A stretch of 64,000 nucleotides of DNA from Typha latifolia. Its lineage: Eukaryota > Streptophyta > Magnoliopsida > Poales > Typhaceae. The notes beneath the pieces are model-generated. The model did no database searches and had not been told where the DNA came from. It saw only the letters and a list, made by a program, of their open reading frames with translations. The stretch's first letter is position 1, and every line of letters starts with the position of its first letter. The position numbers were made by a program, and so were the translations under genes. The DNA lies in the NCBI GenBank assembly GCA_019914945.1, contig CM034099.1, positions 6,324,001 through 6,388,000 of the forward strand. The letters are read 5' to 3'. This document shows positions 24,252 to 36,289 of this stretch, piece after piece.

Positions 24252-25558
24252 CTACAATAACACATGATAGAATTAAAATTGGAGCTCTGAAAATTCAACC
24301 TGTGTTTACTTCCCTTGAAGTGAAACCATGCAAGACATCCCTGCTAGATATTGCTATGACACACTGCCTATTAGTATCAATCCTATGCTTTTCCCATGGC
24401 CACTTCAAGCCCTCTTGTACCATTCTATAATTACATGCATACTACTTTTTTTATTCTTCTTGTGAATTTCAGATTATCTACTTTAAGTCAGTCATCAGCT
24501 CTTTGTGAGAGATTGATGTCATTTGATAGGTGTGGACAATCAAGACATAAGAAAAGATATATCGAAATGGATCAACAAAGAGATGCCATAACAAGAGGAG
24601 CTTCCATGACGAATCTAAAATCTCGTCAGACTCTTTATAGAACTGACTAAAGGCTTTGCCAATGCTATTATCTCACATGTCTACCGTGAACAAAATACCG
24701 CGGCAGACTGGGCTACTAACTATAGAAGAAACACTGAACAAGGTCTTTTTGCTAGAGGGTGACTCTATCCCTCAAGATTTGTTACATTTCCTCCTTTTGG
24801 ACTCTGGGGAGCTTGTTATTCTAGTATTGCAACAAGCTGATTGCTCAGCTCACTTGAATTAAGAAAAGCCAAAGAGGTTCCATAACTAAGAATACGGGAA
24901 ACATAATTTTAGGGAAGGAGCACTTCAACCACTAGAGAAGGGAAAATTAGAGATGATGAAGGATGAGTAATTAATAGAGGATAAGAATAGGAAAGTAGGA
25001 AAGCAAGGTGAGAACTAGGCAAAAGGAGTGATGGCAAGCTAAATATTTTGGCCCCTACTATCGGAAACACAGAGGCCATCATAAAGCCATCATCTTATTG
25101 TGGTTTAACTGATGGGAGATCTTGAGAAAAAGGGTCCATATCATCAGTTCCTTGCTATACATGTATGAAGTCCTAGTGAATATTCAGACTTTGAAGATTC
25201 AAACAATTCAACATGTCTAGAAAACCTCAGTTCTAATAAATGTCCTCCCTATACCATGGCAAAGCTAGGAATCAATGTTTGTTTTTTATGCAATAGGTGT
25301 TAAAATTTGTTGTCTGAGATTTGGTCACCTATCTACCTGTTCACTCTCATCAACTCCATTAACTTAAATATTGCTTCTTTTATGTAAATTATATGACAAG
25401 TTGTTCCTTAATCACACATTAAACAAAATCTCTGATCAACTCGCGATACAAAAGATTAGAGATAAGAGGTTGCGATCAACTAGATCAAGAGACCTAAGAT
25501 TGCTAGGACAGTGGAAAAAGAAACATAGGCAGGGAAGGAAACCAGAGAAAGTTCTAAC
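24252..25558 (-). other. RPA3: Probable 5' UTR intron of RPA3
   Basis: Bounded by a GTTAGA donor and a TTGTAG acceptor on the minus strand. It contains no protein frame that resembles a known family. The long leader intron places transcription start near 25.7 kb. Confidence 0.5.
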
Positions 25559-25589
25559 CTTTTTGGGAGATGGTGGCTCGCGGCGGATA

Positions 25590-26025
25590 GAACCGAGGGG
25601 AGGCGATGAGGTCAGAGAAAATCAAATCATATGATGTGCAGCAATTGGAGAGAGAGAGAGAGAGAGAGAGATTTGGAGCTTGAGAAAGGAATAGATCGGA
25701 GTTTCTCGCTATTAAGGCGACTTCCAGAATGGTCTGATGATAGCAGCGGGAAACATTGGGAACTTTTCAGCATTTGGGGTTGGATATTTTCTAATAATGT
25801 AGTAGATTGTTGATTTATAAACAAATTAATTTTTATAGACCATTGCTCTTATGCAAATCATAAGCTCTCAACGAAAGGGCTAACCCTCTCCCGAAATAAT
25901 ATTTATAAACACAAAATATCAATATAGGGTGCATTAATAGAAGTAGAGTAACACAATTTAGGCAATTAAGTTTAAAAAATTAGCTAAAATTGATAAAGAT
26001 GCGAGGTGTCAATCACCGTACCTAG
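25590..26025 (-). repeat. Triplicated leader/tRNA module, copy 1 (RPA3 promoter and 5' UTR)
   Basis: Shares with copies 2 and 3 a block of atgtgcagcaat, (GA)n, gagaaaggaat, a core cttccagaatggtctgatg, then gcgggaaacattgg, a pyrimidine-rich run and aataatatttataaa. It ends at a decayed tRNA-Ala 3' half. In this copy the block sits where the RPA3 promoter and untranslated first exon are expected. Confidence 0.8.
25996..26023 (-). pseudogene. Decayed tRNA-Ala 3' fragment (module copy 1)
   Basis: agatgcgaggtgtcaatca and ccgtacct correspond, with several substitutions, to the T-arm and 3' acceptor strand of the intact tRNA at 27178-27250. The anticodon arm and 5' half are absent. Confidence 0.6.
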
Positions 26026-26639
26026 GGGTAAAACATGAAAATTGAATACAGCTCAACTCATATTCGAATCCATATACCAATTCACGGATGATAAAATTTA
26101 AAAATTATTTCTTAACTAAACATATATAAATAATTTTTAACTACTTATCAAATTTTAAATATTTCTTTTGAATACAATTAATACAAAATACTAAGAGTTT
26201 TACAAAAATAATTTCTTACTTGTCAAATATATAAAAGTTAGTAAAATCAATCTCTACAAATAAAATTAAAAACTTCATTAATAATAATATCAGGATTCCC
26301 TTTCTAAAGGAGCAAACTAAAAACTACAAATTCTGCACAAGAGGGACATGAACATCGATAACCTGAATAATATGGAACAAAGCAAAAAATTCTTTTACTA
26401 AAGTAACACAGTCTGAATAATATGAACATCTGTGCAGATCTATAACCTGAATAATATGCACATCTGTGCAGACCTATAAAGGGTTATGCATTCACAAAGT
26501 CTGTCATATCCTCATTATGCATAACTAGTTAACTACGGAAAATTCATTGAAGATCAATGACACATATATGAAAAAGTAAAGCTGGACTACGTTAACAAGT
26601 GAACTTTAGATGCTATTACCTGGGAAAGGCCTTGAAATC
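26026..26639. other. AT-rich spacer between module copies 1 and 2
   Basis: No gene. 26360-26480 holds three diverged units around cctgaataatatg followed by acatctgtgcagatctata, a small tandem repeat. Confidence 0.5.
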
Positions 26640-27260
26640 ACCCAGACGAAGACGATGGCGGCAGAGCTTGATGACGGCGAGCTTTAGGGAGGCGGATCTT
26701 GGTGACGGCGGGGAGGCGATTGCGGCGGAGCGTGATGACGGCGGAGAGAGCCGGAGAGGAAATCGAATCGTATGATGTGCAGCAATCGGGGGGAGAGAGA
26801 GAGAGAGATTTGGGATTTGAGAAAGGAATCGACCGGAGCTGTCTCGCTATTAAGCCGACTTCCAGAATGGTCTGATGCCAGCGGCGGGAAACATTGGAAC
26901 TTTTGGCGCGTCTGGCGCATTGGACATTTTCCAATAAGAGAGTAATTAGTAAGTAGGCTGTTGATTTATAAATAATTTTTTTTTAATATAGCTCTGATGC
27001 TACTCATAAGCTCTCGACAATGAGACTCTCTCTCTCAAAATAATATTTATAAATGTATATAACAATAATAATCATTTTGTACCAATGATCCCTCGTTAAT
27101 TGAAAAATGGAAGGACCTTTTTAAAAACAATTAGTGATTAATTTAGGCAAATTAAGTTTAAAAATTAGTTAAAACGTTGGAGATGCGGGGTATCGATCCC
27201 CGTACCTCTCGCATGCTAAGCGAGCGCTCTACCATCTGAGCTACATCCCCGAGATGAAAT
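26640..27260 (-). repeat. Triplicated leader/tRNA module, copy 2 (with intact tRNA)
   Basis: Same order of blocks as copy 1: a GGCGG-rich stretch, atgtgcagcaat, (GA)n, the core at about 26844-26876, gcgggaaacattgg, aataatatttataaa, then tRNA-Ala. On the minus strand the leader-like part ends in a possible donor CCAG|GTAATA at about 26617-26622, so it might serve as an alternative upstream first exon for RPA3. That is inference. Confidence 0.8.
27178..27250 (-). tRNA. trnA-AGC: tRNA-Ala (anticodon AGC)
   Basis: 73-nt intronless cloverleaf on the minus strand. The acceptor stem GGGGATG pairs with CATCTCC with one G-U pair and has discriminator A. The D-arm is GCTC/GAGC. The anticodon stem CTCGC/GCGAG encloses loop TTAGCAT, anticodon AGC at positions 34-36. 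The T-stem CGGGG/CCCCG encloses ATCGATA. Internal A and B boxes are intact and a TTTT pol III terminator follows within about 10 nt. It is the only intact one of three related copies. Confidence 0.96.
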
Positions 27261-27622
27261 ATTGAAATCCTTAATAAGTTTTTGGCAACATAACTTAAAT
27301 CACAATTATGAATTAGAGTTGTGTGTTGAGCATCTACAAATTTCTTTTCATTATCAAACATCAAGAAAGACATATATACAATAAGAAGAAAATATATTAC
27401 ATCTTTGTGTTAGTCATATGAAAAGGTTTTCACAAAAAAGTTAGTGGATCCACATAGCCGAGATGCCTTCCATAATGCCCCTTGTGTGAAGGTTTTCCTA
27501 AGATATATAACTATTGGCACTAATACGACTTCCAAAGTATGGATATAAACTGAAAGCTCGCCAGAAAGTTTTACATCATGCAACTCCAATTATAGCTCTG
27601 ATGATAACTCTTTAGATGTTAA
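27251..27622. other. Spacer upstream of tRNA-Ala, 3' flank of the zinc-finger gene
   Basis: AT-rich DNA that probably includes the 3' UTR of the zinc-finger gene. No other feature seen. Confidence 0.5.
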
Positions 27623-29408
27623 CTATCCCCAGTCGACAAAGGGAAGGGGTGGATAACTTCCCTCAGGAGGTGGTTGGAGTGATGGAGGTAGGTTTCCCCA
27701 AGGTGTATGATCTCTTGGCATTTCTCCTGCGAAAAGTCCCACAAAAGCTATCAAAGTTAGAATGATAAATCAACTACATCTTGTAGATGAAATCAAAACT
27801 ACCGTAACCAGTGAAGGTGCTAAAAAGCATGTTCATCAGTACAACAACAACTAAGCCATTAGTGTCAACTATTTTAAATGTGGATCTTTTTTCTCTGTTG
27901 GAAACTAATAGAAGTAAAGGAAATGCAATGAGCCTAAGTGAATTCTGGAGGCTGATGAAGGGTTTGTAATACAAGAAAGCAATCGGAAACAAGAATGAGA
28001 AGCCAATAAGCAAGATTGTTTCATTTATTCAACAACTTTTGGAAAATAACTCTCATGGGCACTGATGATGGATCAAATTGCCAAACAAAATTATATCAAT
28101 AGCTAAAGTGAAGTCCGGAATTAATAAAAGCAATCAGGTACAAGTGTATAACTCCATGAAAGGAAATCAAATCAATCATTTTATGGCATGATCAGTTCTG
28201 TGCAACATATATGTGCTGCTAATCATTTGGTTCTTAATGTCATATGCCATGCCATGTAATATTTAATTGGCATTAATCTACCTGAAAAGGAGCTGCCTCC
28301 TATCAATTGATTAGCAAAAAGGTTTGGCACCTGTACCATCTCTCCAACATTTGCCCCTGCATAACAGGATTACAGGAGTTACGACTTATGAGCATTCTCA
28401 CTTTTCCTAATAAAACTTCAAAGAAAAGCATTGGATCCTTTGGGCAACAGTCGGGAAATGCATCTGTTAATGAACTTTTTCTACCAAGACATAATTATTC
28501 CTCTACATAAGAGGGACTAAAAACTTCTTGCTAGCAATTGCAACTCTTTCAAGCTGTTAATGATTCAAATAATATAAGATAGTAGCATCAAGGAAGACAT
28601 ATCCTTCACTTGTCTAAATTTGGAATTGCTAAAGGACTTAAAATTGCAATTGCCAAAAAGGATTTAGCTACACAGAAATAAATACAATGAAGATTGAAGA
28701 ATTTATAGAGTTTTTGCCCCTCATCAGAAAAGATGGCTAATATTGATTGATTGATTGGTTTGAGTATGACAAAGGGGGTATCTCTTCAGGTCATACTTTC
28801 ACAATATTCTTCTATCCTTTGCTTTTACAGGCAACTCATTAAGCCAACAAATATAAGCAGGATTTTAAACATTTGTTCATGCTATGTTAAATCTCAAATA
28901 AGCCCATAATGGAATTCATCAAAAAAATGTCTCACCAGAACCAACTGGGTTTGGATTCACCATCTCCGGCTTCGGATGAAAATATCTGCATGTGTCTCCA
29001 TACTTGCAGACTCCCTATAATATCAAAACACTCATCTAAATGATAAATATGAGTGCTTCTCAGGTAAGCCACATTTAGATCAAATTACATGATAAAGGTT
29101 TTACCGTTCGCACAAAGTGATGGCAGATCCCTCTGGCCAAGCTCCCGGAGGGATGAAGAATAGAGGACCCAAGTGGTTCTGCAACCAATTCAGTGAAGTT
29201 TAGGATGAAATATGGAGGTTATTATAGAACAAGCACAAGATGTTTGTGGAAATGCCTCAAAGAGAGACAAGTAACTACCTTTGTGTGAATCGTACCAGAG
29301 AGCGCGAGCGCGCTGATGGTGGATCCCTTGCAAGTGGCGCTTCCGCGCAGATGGTGTATCTTGAAACTGCTTCTCGCAGTAGTCGCAGTAGTATTTCCCC
29401 AATGGCAT
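27623..29408 (-). CDS. U1-type and CCCH zinc-finger protein (U11/U12 snRNP 20K / ZMAT5-like), 5 exons
   Basis: Predicted 153-aa protein. Exons: 29408-29279, 29178-29105, 29014-28936, 28356-28282, 27726-27623, all GT-AG and in frame. An N-terminal matrin/U1-type C2H2 finger (C8, C11, H25, H30/31 in YYCDYCEKQFQDTPSARKRH) is followed by a CCCH finger C62-x8-C71-x5-C77-x3-H81 (GICHHFVRTGVCKYGDTC, then RYFHP). The tail is Pro/Gly-rich and ends PLPFVDWG. This domain order is that of ZMAT5, the 20K protein of the U11/U12 minor spliceosome particle; plant homologues are usually annotated only as zinc finger CCCH proteins. Expected location is the nucleus. A longer alternative frame over exon 1 (29428-29222) is a shadow. 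Confidence 0.9.
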
Positions 29409-30479
29409 CCCGCTTCTTCAACTCTCACTTCTCTCTTTTTTTGGCTTCTAATAACATCGTAATAATTAGGTGAGTTGCACGTAAACCCTTCTGAATTTAG
29501 ACTGACCCTTATCTAAGAGATAAAAGGGTCTCATCATTAACGATATTTTCTTAAAAATCCACAAACCTAGTTAAAACCCATGGATCATTTTTACGGTGAT
29601 CAAATCAACAACTAAAATAATATAGCAATTGCAAGAGCCACTTATAAATTACCTGTTAAATCTAAATGCTCTATTTGAAGTTCTCTTGCTTGCTTGAAAC
29701 CATGATGAGTTGCTTCAAGTGGTTGATGAACCAAACTCAATGGCCCTCTATATCAAACGCCCTCTACACAACAACTCGCTTCAATCGCTTCAAGAAAGAA
29801 CGCAACAATGATTAGAAATTTCTAATGCATCTCATCTCTCTAAAATCTTTTGATCATCAAGACACTTCAACAAAATTCTTCCAGGAACTTCAAACCTCTT
29901 CTACCAGCGTTCATTATTGGAATAAGTTTGTCTGTGAAAAAACCCTTAGACACACGTATCTATTTAAATCCTAGGCAATAATATCACTCGTTCGCTTAAG
30001 TAAAAGTTCGAAGAAATATTAAAAACGAAAGCGAGATAAAACGTCAAGATTTTAACGTGAAAAAATTCAAACGAAAAAAAATCACGGATCCAAATTCAAA
30101 TGAAAACCAATCATTAGAATAGTAGCAGTTACAAAACTGACTCACAAGACAAACCGTCGATCCTCACAACTTTGTTCTTTTTAGTCTTACTCGTTAGAAC
30201 CCACGATTCACTGCTTCTCATGATTGATATCCAACCTCAGTAGCCCTTGAGATTGATCTTTCGTTTAGATAGCCCTTAAGACGAAAAATTAAGTATTTTA
30301 GAAAAGTAGGACCTTGTTAGTTGAAGAACCGAACCGATGTATTCAAAAGAAGTCTCCTTCAAAATTGCTTCTTCAACCACCCTAGAGTTAGGCCATCACT
30401 ATACTTATATAAAATCTCCAAGATAGAGTCAAATTCAAGTCTTATCTGAACTCACGAAAGTCCAAAAATTATAAACTTT
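29409..30479. other. Promoter of the zinc-finger gene and TE-like spacer
   Basis: 29409-29560 is the likely promoter/leader. 29640-30450 has no gene. It has the look of decayed repetitive DNA (for example around gattttaacgtgaaaaaatt at 30050), but I could not assign a family. Confidence 0.4.
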
Positions 30480-30482
30480 GTT

Positions 30483-30870
30483 GGTGCGTTCGAACGACCT
30501 AACTTAGTCTCGAGGAGGGAGGAAGCGGATCTTGGTGACGGCGGATAAGCGATGGGGGCAGAGCTTGTTGACGACGAGCTTATAAACTCCGTTGGTGCGT
30601 TCGAATGTGGCCCAGGTGCGTTCGAACGGCCTAACTTGGTCTCGAGGAGGGAGGAAGCGGATCTTGGTGACGACGGATAAGCGATGGGGGCAGAGCTTGT
30701 TGACGACGAGCTTATAAATTCCGTTGGTGCGTTCGAATACGGCCCAGGTGCGTTCGAAAGGCCTAACTTGGTCTCGAGGAGGGAGGAAGCGGATCTTGGT
30801 GACAGCGGATAAGCGATGGGGGCAGAGCTTGTTGACGGCGAGCTGGAGGAGGGAGGAGGTGGATCTTGGT
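30483..30870. repeat. 132-bp minisatellite, about 3 units plus decayed partials
   Basis: Units begin at ctcgaggagggaggaagcgg at 30509, 30641 and 30773, an exact 132-bp spacing, and differ at few sites. Each unit carries gatcttggtgac, gcagagcttgttgacg and gttggtgcgttcgaa. 132 is a multiple of three, so long antisense frames cross the array without stops. I do not believe these are genes. Confidence 0.9.
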
Positions 30871-31187
30871 GACGACGAGCTAGAGGATGGAGGAGGCGAA
30901 GCTTGGTGACGGCGGAGAGAGCTGGAGAGAAAATTGAATTGTATGACATGCAGCAACTGGAGAGAGAGAGAGATTTGGGGTTTGAGAAAGGAATCGATCG
31001 GAGTTGTCTCGCTATTAAGCCGACTTCCAGAATGGTCTGATGCTAGCAGCGGGAAACATTGGGAACTTTTGGCGCGTTGGACATTTTCCACTAAGCTCTT
31101 ATGCTAGTCGTAAGCTCTTGACAAAGAGACACTCTCTCTCCCAAAATAATATTGATAAAATGTATATAATAATAAGAATAAGAATAA

Positions 31188-31222
31188 TAATAATAATAAA
31201 TTATTATTATTATTATTATAAA
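31188..31222. repeat. (AAT)n/(ATT)n microsatellite
   Basis: AAT-type units run into ATT-type units, forming a small palindromic AT tract within module copy 3. Confidence 0.85.
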
Positions 31223-31358
31223 TTGTCCTGCACTCATCATCCTCTCCCATGTTAGGAATTTTTGAAAAATATAACCTTTTAAAAATGGAAGGACCTTTTT
31301 TTATAAATAATTGGAGATTAATTTAGGCACATTAAGTTAGAAAAATTAATTAAAATGT

Positions 31359-31375
31359 TGGAGATGCGGGGTATC
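31359..31375 (-). pseudogene. Truncated tRNA-Ala 3' end (module copy 3)
   Basis: The 17-bp phrase tggagatgcggggtatc is identical to the 3' acceptor strand and T-arm of the tRNA at 27178-27250, then similarity stops abruptly. Confidence 0.7.
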
Positions 31376-31872
31376 AGAAGAAAAAATAAAAATAAAAAGA
31401 TGGATTTCAGATGGCTGAAACTAAAAAAAGAAAAAAAAAAGATAACTATTAAAACTTCATGATCACTGTAAGATGGATTTATCAGAAGCAACGATCAGAA
31501 TTCCAAAAACCTAGAGAGGAGGTAATAAAGAAAGTTACAAGCTAGCTTAGGATTCAAGATCTTCTGACACTTCATATGAACAAATCTTCAGAGCACAAGT
31601 TTAACAATCAAAATTCTTACCCACATTGTAATAACCAACCCCAGAAAAATATTTAAAATTTGATAAAACTTAGTGCAGACAATTGATCACAGGTGTAAAA
31701 TTGCGTTCCAATTTACATTTGTCTCCATCCATGTTCCACTTTATAAAACTGTTGTCACAGCTTGTTGGTAGACAAGTAAATAAGCTAGAAATGTTTCAAT
31801 CAAACCAGACTAGGACGTTTGCAGAATCAGAAGACCAGGAGAGTTTCTGTGTAGAAGTTCAGATTTGGTGCT

Positions 31873-34800
31873 CTATTTGATGTACTGAGACACCCATTTG
31901 AAACCATCACCATAGCCCATCTTGCGGACAATGCTACACATGAACACTTCCAGGGGACGCACATTGGAGTCAGTCAGGTTAACCTTGCCCTTGCCGGTCG
32001 TGAAGTTGCTCAGACCAAGGTGGTAACGCAGCTCCTCTTCTGATGCTGCATATGGGATGTCGATCTTATTACCCAGAATGAGGAAAGGGACATTTGCAAG
32101 AGACTCATCTGCAAGAAGAGCATCAAGCTCCTTTTTTGACTCCGCAAACCTCTCCTTGTCAAAGGCATCCACTAAGTAAACTACTGCATCAACCTGCCAA
32201 CCAAATAAAGCATCAGACACCCCCTCATTATCGTGCATGGAGAAAACCATGATCACCAACTGAAGTTTTTGGCATTCAGCAATATAGCAAATAAGTTAAA
32301 TACAAGGAAAATGGGAGACAAACTTGTGCCATCCACACTAACTTAAGGATCTTGATTCAGTATACAGACACAATATAGCAAACAAATACAGCATCCAAAG
32401 CTACAAATTACAAACTCTAGATATCCAACCTGCCTGTTTGCTTGTTCTGTCAACTGTATTTCATCACCATGCCAAATCCATTTTTGAGTGGAGTTCTTCC
32501 AAACATTTACAATATATCTCTATTCTTTGATGACAGCTGACCTACCAAATATCCAGCAATATTTCTTACCTAAACATTTGAGATATTCCAAAAGTACATA
32601 TGATCCTAAGCATGCATACTTCCATTGCAAGGAAATACTACAGTACTGCAGGTTCAGGCCTTATAATTGTCATCATGAAATAGTGCAGTATGTCAGGGCT
32701 CACATGCTAAAAGCAATCATAGGGATGTGAGAATAGATCCAATGGGAAAAGGAAAGGTGGAACTAACATAAACTGACAAAGTAACAACAATATTTGAGAA
32801 AATAAAACCCTAATAAACATTGAGCTGTATTAAAGGCCTCAATCACTTAAAATATGAAATAGTTAAACAAATGTGAGAAAGCAACAACTTCTAGACAATT
32901 GATTCATCTGAATCCACTAGTTGATATGAACCAAATCTGGGTATATCTGTTCATAGAAAAATCTGAGACTTTTTACTAGAGATAGCTTCGCGAGTCTCGG
33001 ATCTAATGGCATTGAAATGAAGTAATTCCGAGATCGAGGTAAAAAATTATGAAGGAAATAGTAGATAAAGGTCGAAACTGGACGAAAACGAAAAAATCGA
33101 CGTTGCGGCAGTCATCGACAGTCATCGGCAGAAAGTGGACGGCCGTGAGATAGTGGAGGTCTGCGGTATGAGTGAGTGGCTCATGGAGGAAGATAGTAGC
33201 TAGGGTTTGGAGGTAGTTTTATGGTTCTAAGTTAAATCTACTCCTGAGACAATAAATAGCTATGGTTAAAAGAGTAAAAGTAAGATAAGAAAGTAGTTCG
33301 ATCAATATTCATTCCTCTGATAATAAATAAACAATAACCACTCATATTTATAAGAGTATAAATATAGCAGGTCGAATTTAACTCGCCCTACTGAGCTTAC
33401 ATACGTAGATAACCCACTTTAATTTAAAATTTAAAAACAATAATTACAAACTAGACTCGACTTGACTCAACCTAACTGACTAGACCCTCGTAGTCGTATC
33501 GTATCACTAGTGTTAACATTTCAACATTTCATTTATCAAACAAATGCATTAAATAAGACAAACAAGATGAATTAGGAACAAGAATGGAGTCTGGGATAAA
33601 ACAAGCAAGCAGTACCATCCTTGAGCTCAATACTCAATAAGCCACCTTAAAAGAGAATCTATGCTACCTTAACCTTGCCAGCAATAAATCGATAAAGTTT
33701 CCCACTCAAACTATGTCAGGAAAGCTTAGAAGAATTAGAGCAAGCATCTTCTTTAAACTTACCCACTCTTTTATGAACCAAACCATCAAACATTTTTTTA
33801 TCTCATCCAACACACTATCATGTTCTCACAAAATAACCAATCTATAGCATGGTGATCATTTTTTAGTCAAGACTCGAGAGTCCAAGGAGGTTGTACATTT
33901 GAACAAAACTTCAAATAGAATTAATAATCCAAGGCAAATTCAATCAATGGAGAAAAAGTTGGAGGGTAAAGGACATATATAATGGTAAAGATTCAAAGAT
34001 TCAAGGTCTCAGATGTTTTGCTTATCCATTTACTTGTGTGTCCTCTATAATAAACTCTTTGATTGGATCATGTGGAAGAGAGAAACAATACACAGTCATA
34101 ATTTATGATCAGATTAAATTACGATCTAAATAAAGCATGTCAAAAATCCAATAAAACAAGAATTTTGGAGCCAAAAACATTCTTTCAGCCCAAATACTAT
34201 TTTCTTTGAATGACCTCCAGAGACATCAGATGCCTGAAGGAACGAATGTCTCTTTAGCTAAACTTACATAGAAAAGATATATTAGTGAAGAATTTGTAAT
34301 AGGTATGGGCGTGGACAATATAACAGTAGTAAGACTTCAAAGTCAGGACAAATCCTGTAAAAGAGACAGAAATGATTTATGACTGACCCCAATCTAAGGT
34401 CTCTTTCTTTTTTTTTTGGAAAATGTAATAAGTTGCCATAATAGCATTTCAGCAAAAGGTAACAACATATGTCAACAAAATTCTAAATTTGATCCAGAAA
34501 TGGATGAGAGAAAAACAGCAGTTAACACAGTTGCACGCTAATGAAGAACATCAGGAATATAAACATATAATAATACAGGATATTACAGCCTCCTAACATT
34601 GTTGCATACAGTCTATCAGTAACTGAATTAAAAAAGCATCCCATGAAATAGAAGTTCCTCTAAGTAGTCTCTAACTCCCCACGGGTCTCACCTATCTCAT
34701 TGTAGTAATCAGGTCAAATGCACGCAAAAGACTAGTTATGCCAACTTACTACCAAGACCAGCAAATAACATCATTAGAACAGAAATTAGTGCCGTTACCT

Positions 34801-35551
34801 TATTACCACAAGGTAACAACAGGTGATTGCTTCCAAGATTTCTCTTTTTCACTACATTTAGGACATGGTTATCTTCTAAATCATGAAGCCAATCTTCCTA
34901 AATTGGCATCAAAGAGATATGCAGTAACCTGTTTTTACAAACAAATGGTAGACGATGGAATATCTACCGAACCTGACCATAAGCTTTTGTTGTATCGATG
35001 CAGCTCAAAAGCAACATAAAATAAACCAAGCATGCAATATAATTGATTTCACGAAGAGAGAAAAAGTGTAATCAGATTAAGAAGAAAAAAAAAAAGATCT
35101 TCAAGTAACTGCAAGCATCGGAACACAGAGAACCCAAAACAAGATAGAAACCGACCATAATCTTGCTAAGATTGAGACAATTGCAAACTAAAACCAAACA
35201 AACCTTGGCGTAGTAATCCTTCCATACACGGCGAGCGATCTGGTGGCCTCCAAGATCAAAAGCCTTAAACTTGATCTTTCCAATGCTGAGTTCTTCCGAC
35301 GTCGGGTACTGCGTCGGCTGGTGCTGGACCAATCTCTACAACAAACCAGATCACCACGCCAAATCAGATCAAGCTAACAAACACAACAAAAAAAGACAAA
35401 ATAGGAGAAAATTTATATAAACCTCGTCCTTGAGCATGTGTAACAGCGTCGTCTTCCCGGCGTTATCGAGCCCTAGGAACAAGATCTTGGCCTCCTTCTG
35501 CCATAACCCGAGCGACGCGAGCACGCCGTAGAACCAATCTACGAGGAACAT
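31873..35551 (-). CDS. SAR1: Small GTPase SAR1 (COPII coat assembly), 3 exons, complete
   Basis: Predicted 193-aa GTPase, the exact family length. Sar1-GTP inserts into the ER membrane and recruits Sec23/24 to start COPII budding. Exons: 35551-35423, 35335-35204, 32193-31873. Seen: the N-terminal amphipathic STAR-like segment [18 protein letters not shown]-loop GLDNAGKTT (27-35); switch 2 DLGGHQ (70-75), where His74 is the catalytic-site residue of the Sar/Arf class; the guanine-specificity motif NKID (129-132); and a C-terminus ending FKWVSQYIK. There is no N-myristoylation glycine, as expected for Sar1 rather than Arf. Intron 2 is 3.0 kb. The gene is divergent from RPL29 with a 385-bp shared upstream region. 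Confidence 0.96.
32194..35203 (-). other. SAR1: SAR1 intron 2 (3.0 kb) with a possible TE remnant
   Basis: No exon-like frame matching the SAR1 family is missing. 32960-33520 has a different texture (GC-richer, gagatagcttcgcgag, tcatcgacagtcatcggcag) and may be a decayed transposon. Otherwise AT-rich intron. Confidence 0.45.
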
Positions 35552-35936
35552 CGTCGCCGGTGAGAAACCTCCAACTCCGATCCCGATCTGACCGCCGGAG
35601 ATCGGATCAGATCCCGGAGAAACAACGAGAATGGGAGATCGCGAGAGGAAAGTCTTCTTTTCTTGAAGAGGAAAATTGTAGATGATAATAAAAGTTTCGG
35701 AGCACGTGCGGGAAACGTGATATGAGGGTAATTAGGTCATTTAGAATGCCCTATATAAATCTCTCTCACCAACCTAGAAAACCCTAACCCTAGTTGCGCT
35801 TCGTGATCTATCTGGTATCTTCTCCTCCTCTCCTCCTCCTCCTCCTCCTCCTCCTCCTCCGCGATCACTTTATTAATTTTGTCCTTTATACGATCTCTTT
35901 CTTCTTTTATTAATTTTCCCGTCGTTTAGGTTAGAA
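35552..35936. promoter_or_regulatory. Bidirectional promoter between SAR1 and RPL29
   Basis: 385 bp separate the two divergent start codons, so both leaders and promoters must share it. On the RPL29 side it holds a telo-box (aaaccctaaccctag, about 35778-35793), a pyrimidine-rich TCC-repeat leader (about 35820-35860) and a CT-rich run before the ATG, the usual layout of plant ribosomal-protein genes. Confidence 0.7.

Positions 35937-36289
<353 letters not shown>

Larger units (their letters stand above)
30480..31380 (-). repeat. Triplicated leader/tRNA module, copy 3 (with internal minisatellite)
   Basis: Contains the same core (about 31009-31041), (GA)n, gcgggaaacattgg and aataatatt blocks as copies 1 and 2, and ends at a truncated tRNA-Ala fragment. 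Its GGCGG-rich part has expanded into a 132-bp minisatellite. Confidence 0.8.

Noticed and set aside
30452..31091. Antisense frames of 165 and 195 codons with 44-residue repeats
   Set aside because: They are created by a 132-bp tandem repeat whose length is divisible by three; both frames are open over the same DNA, which argues against selection on either.
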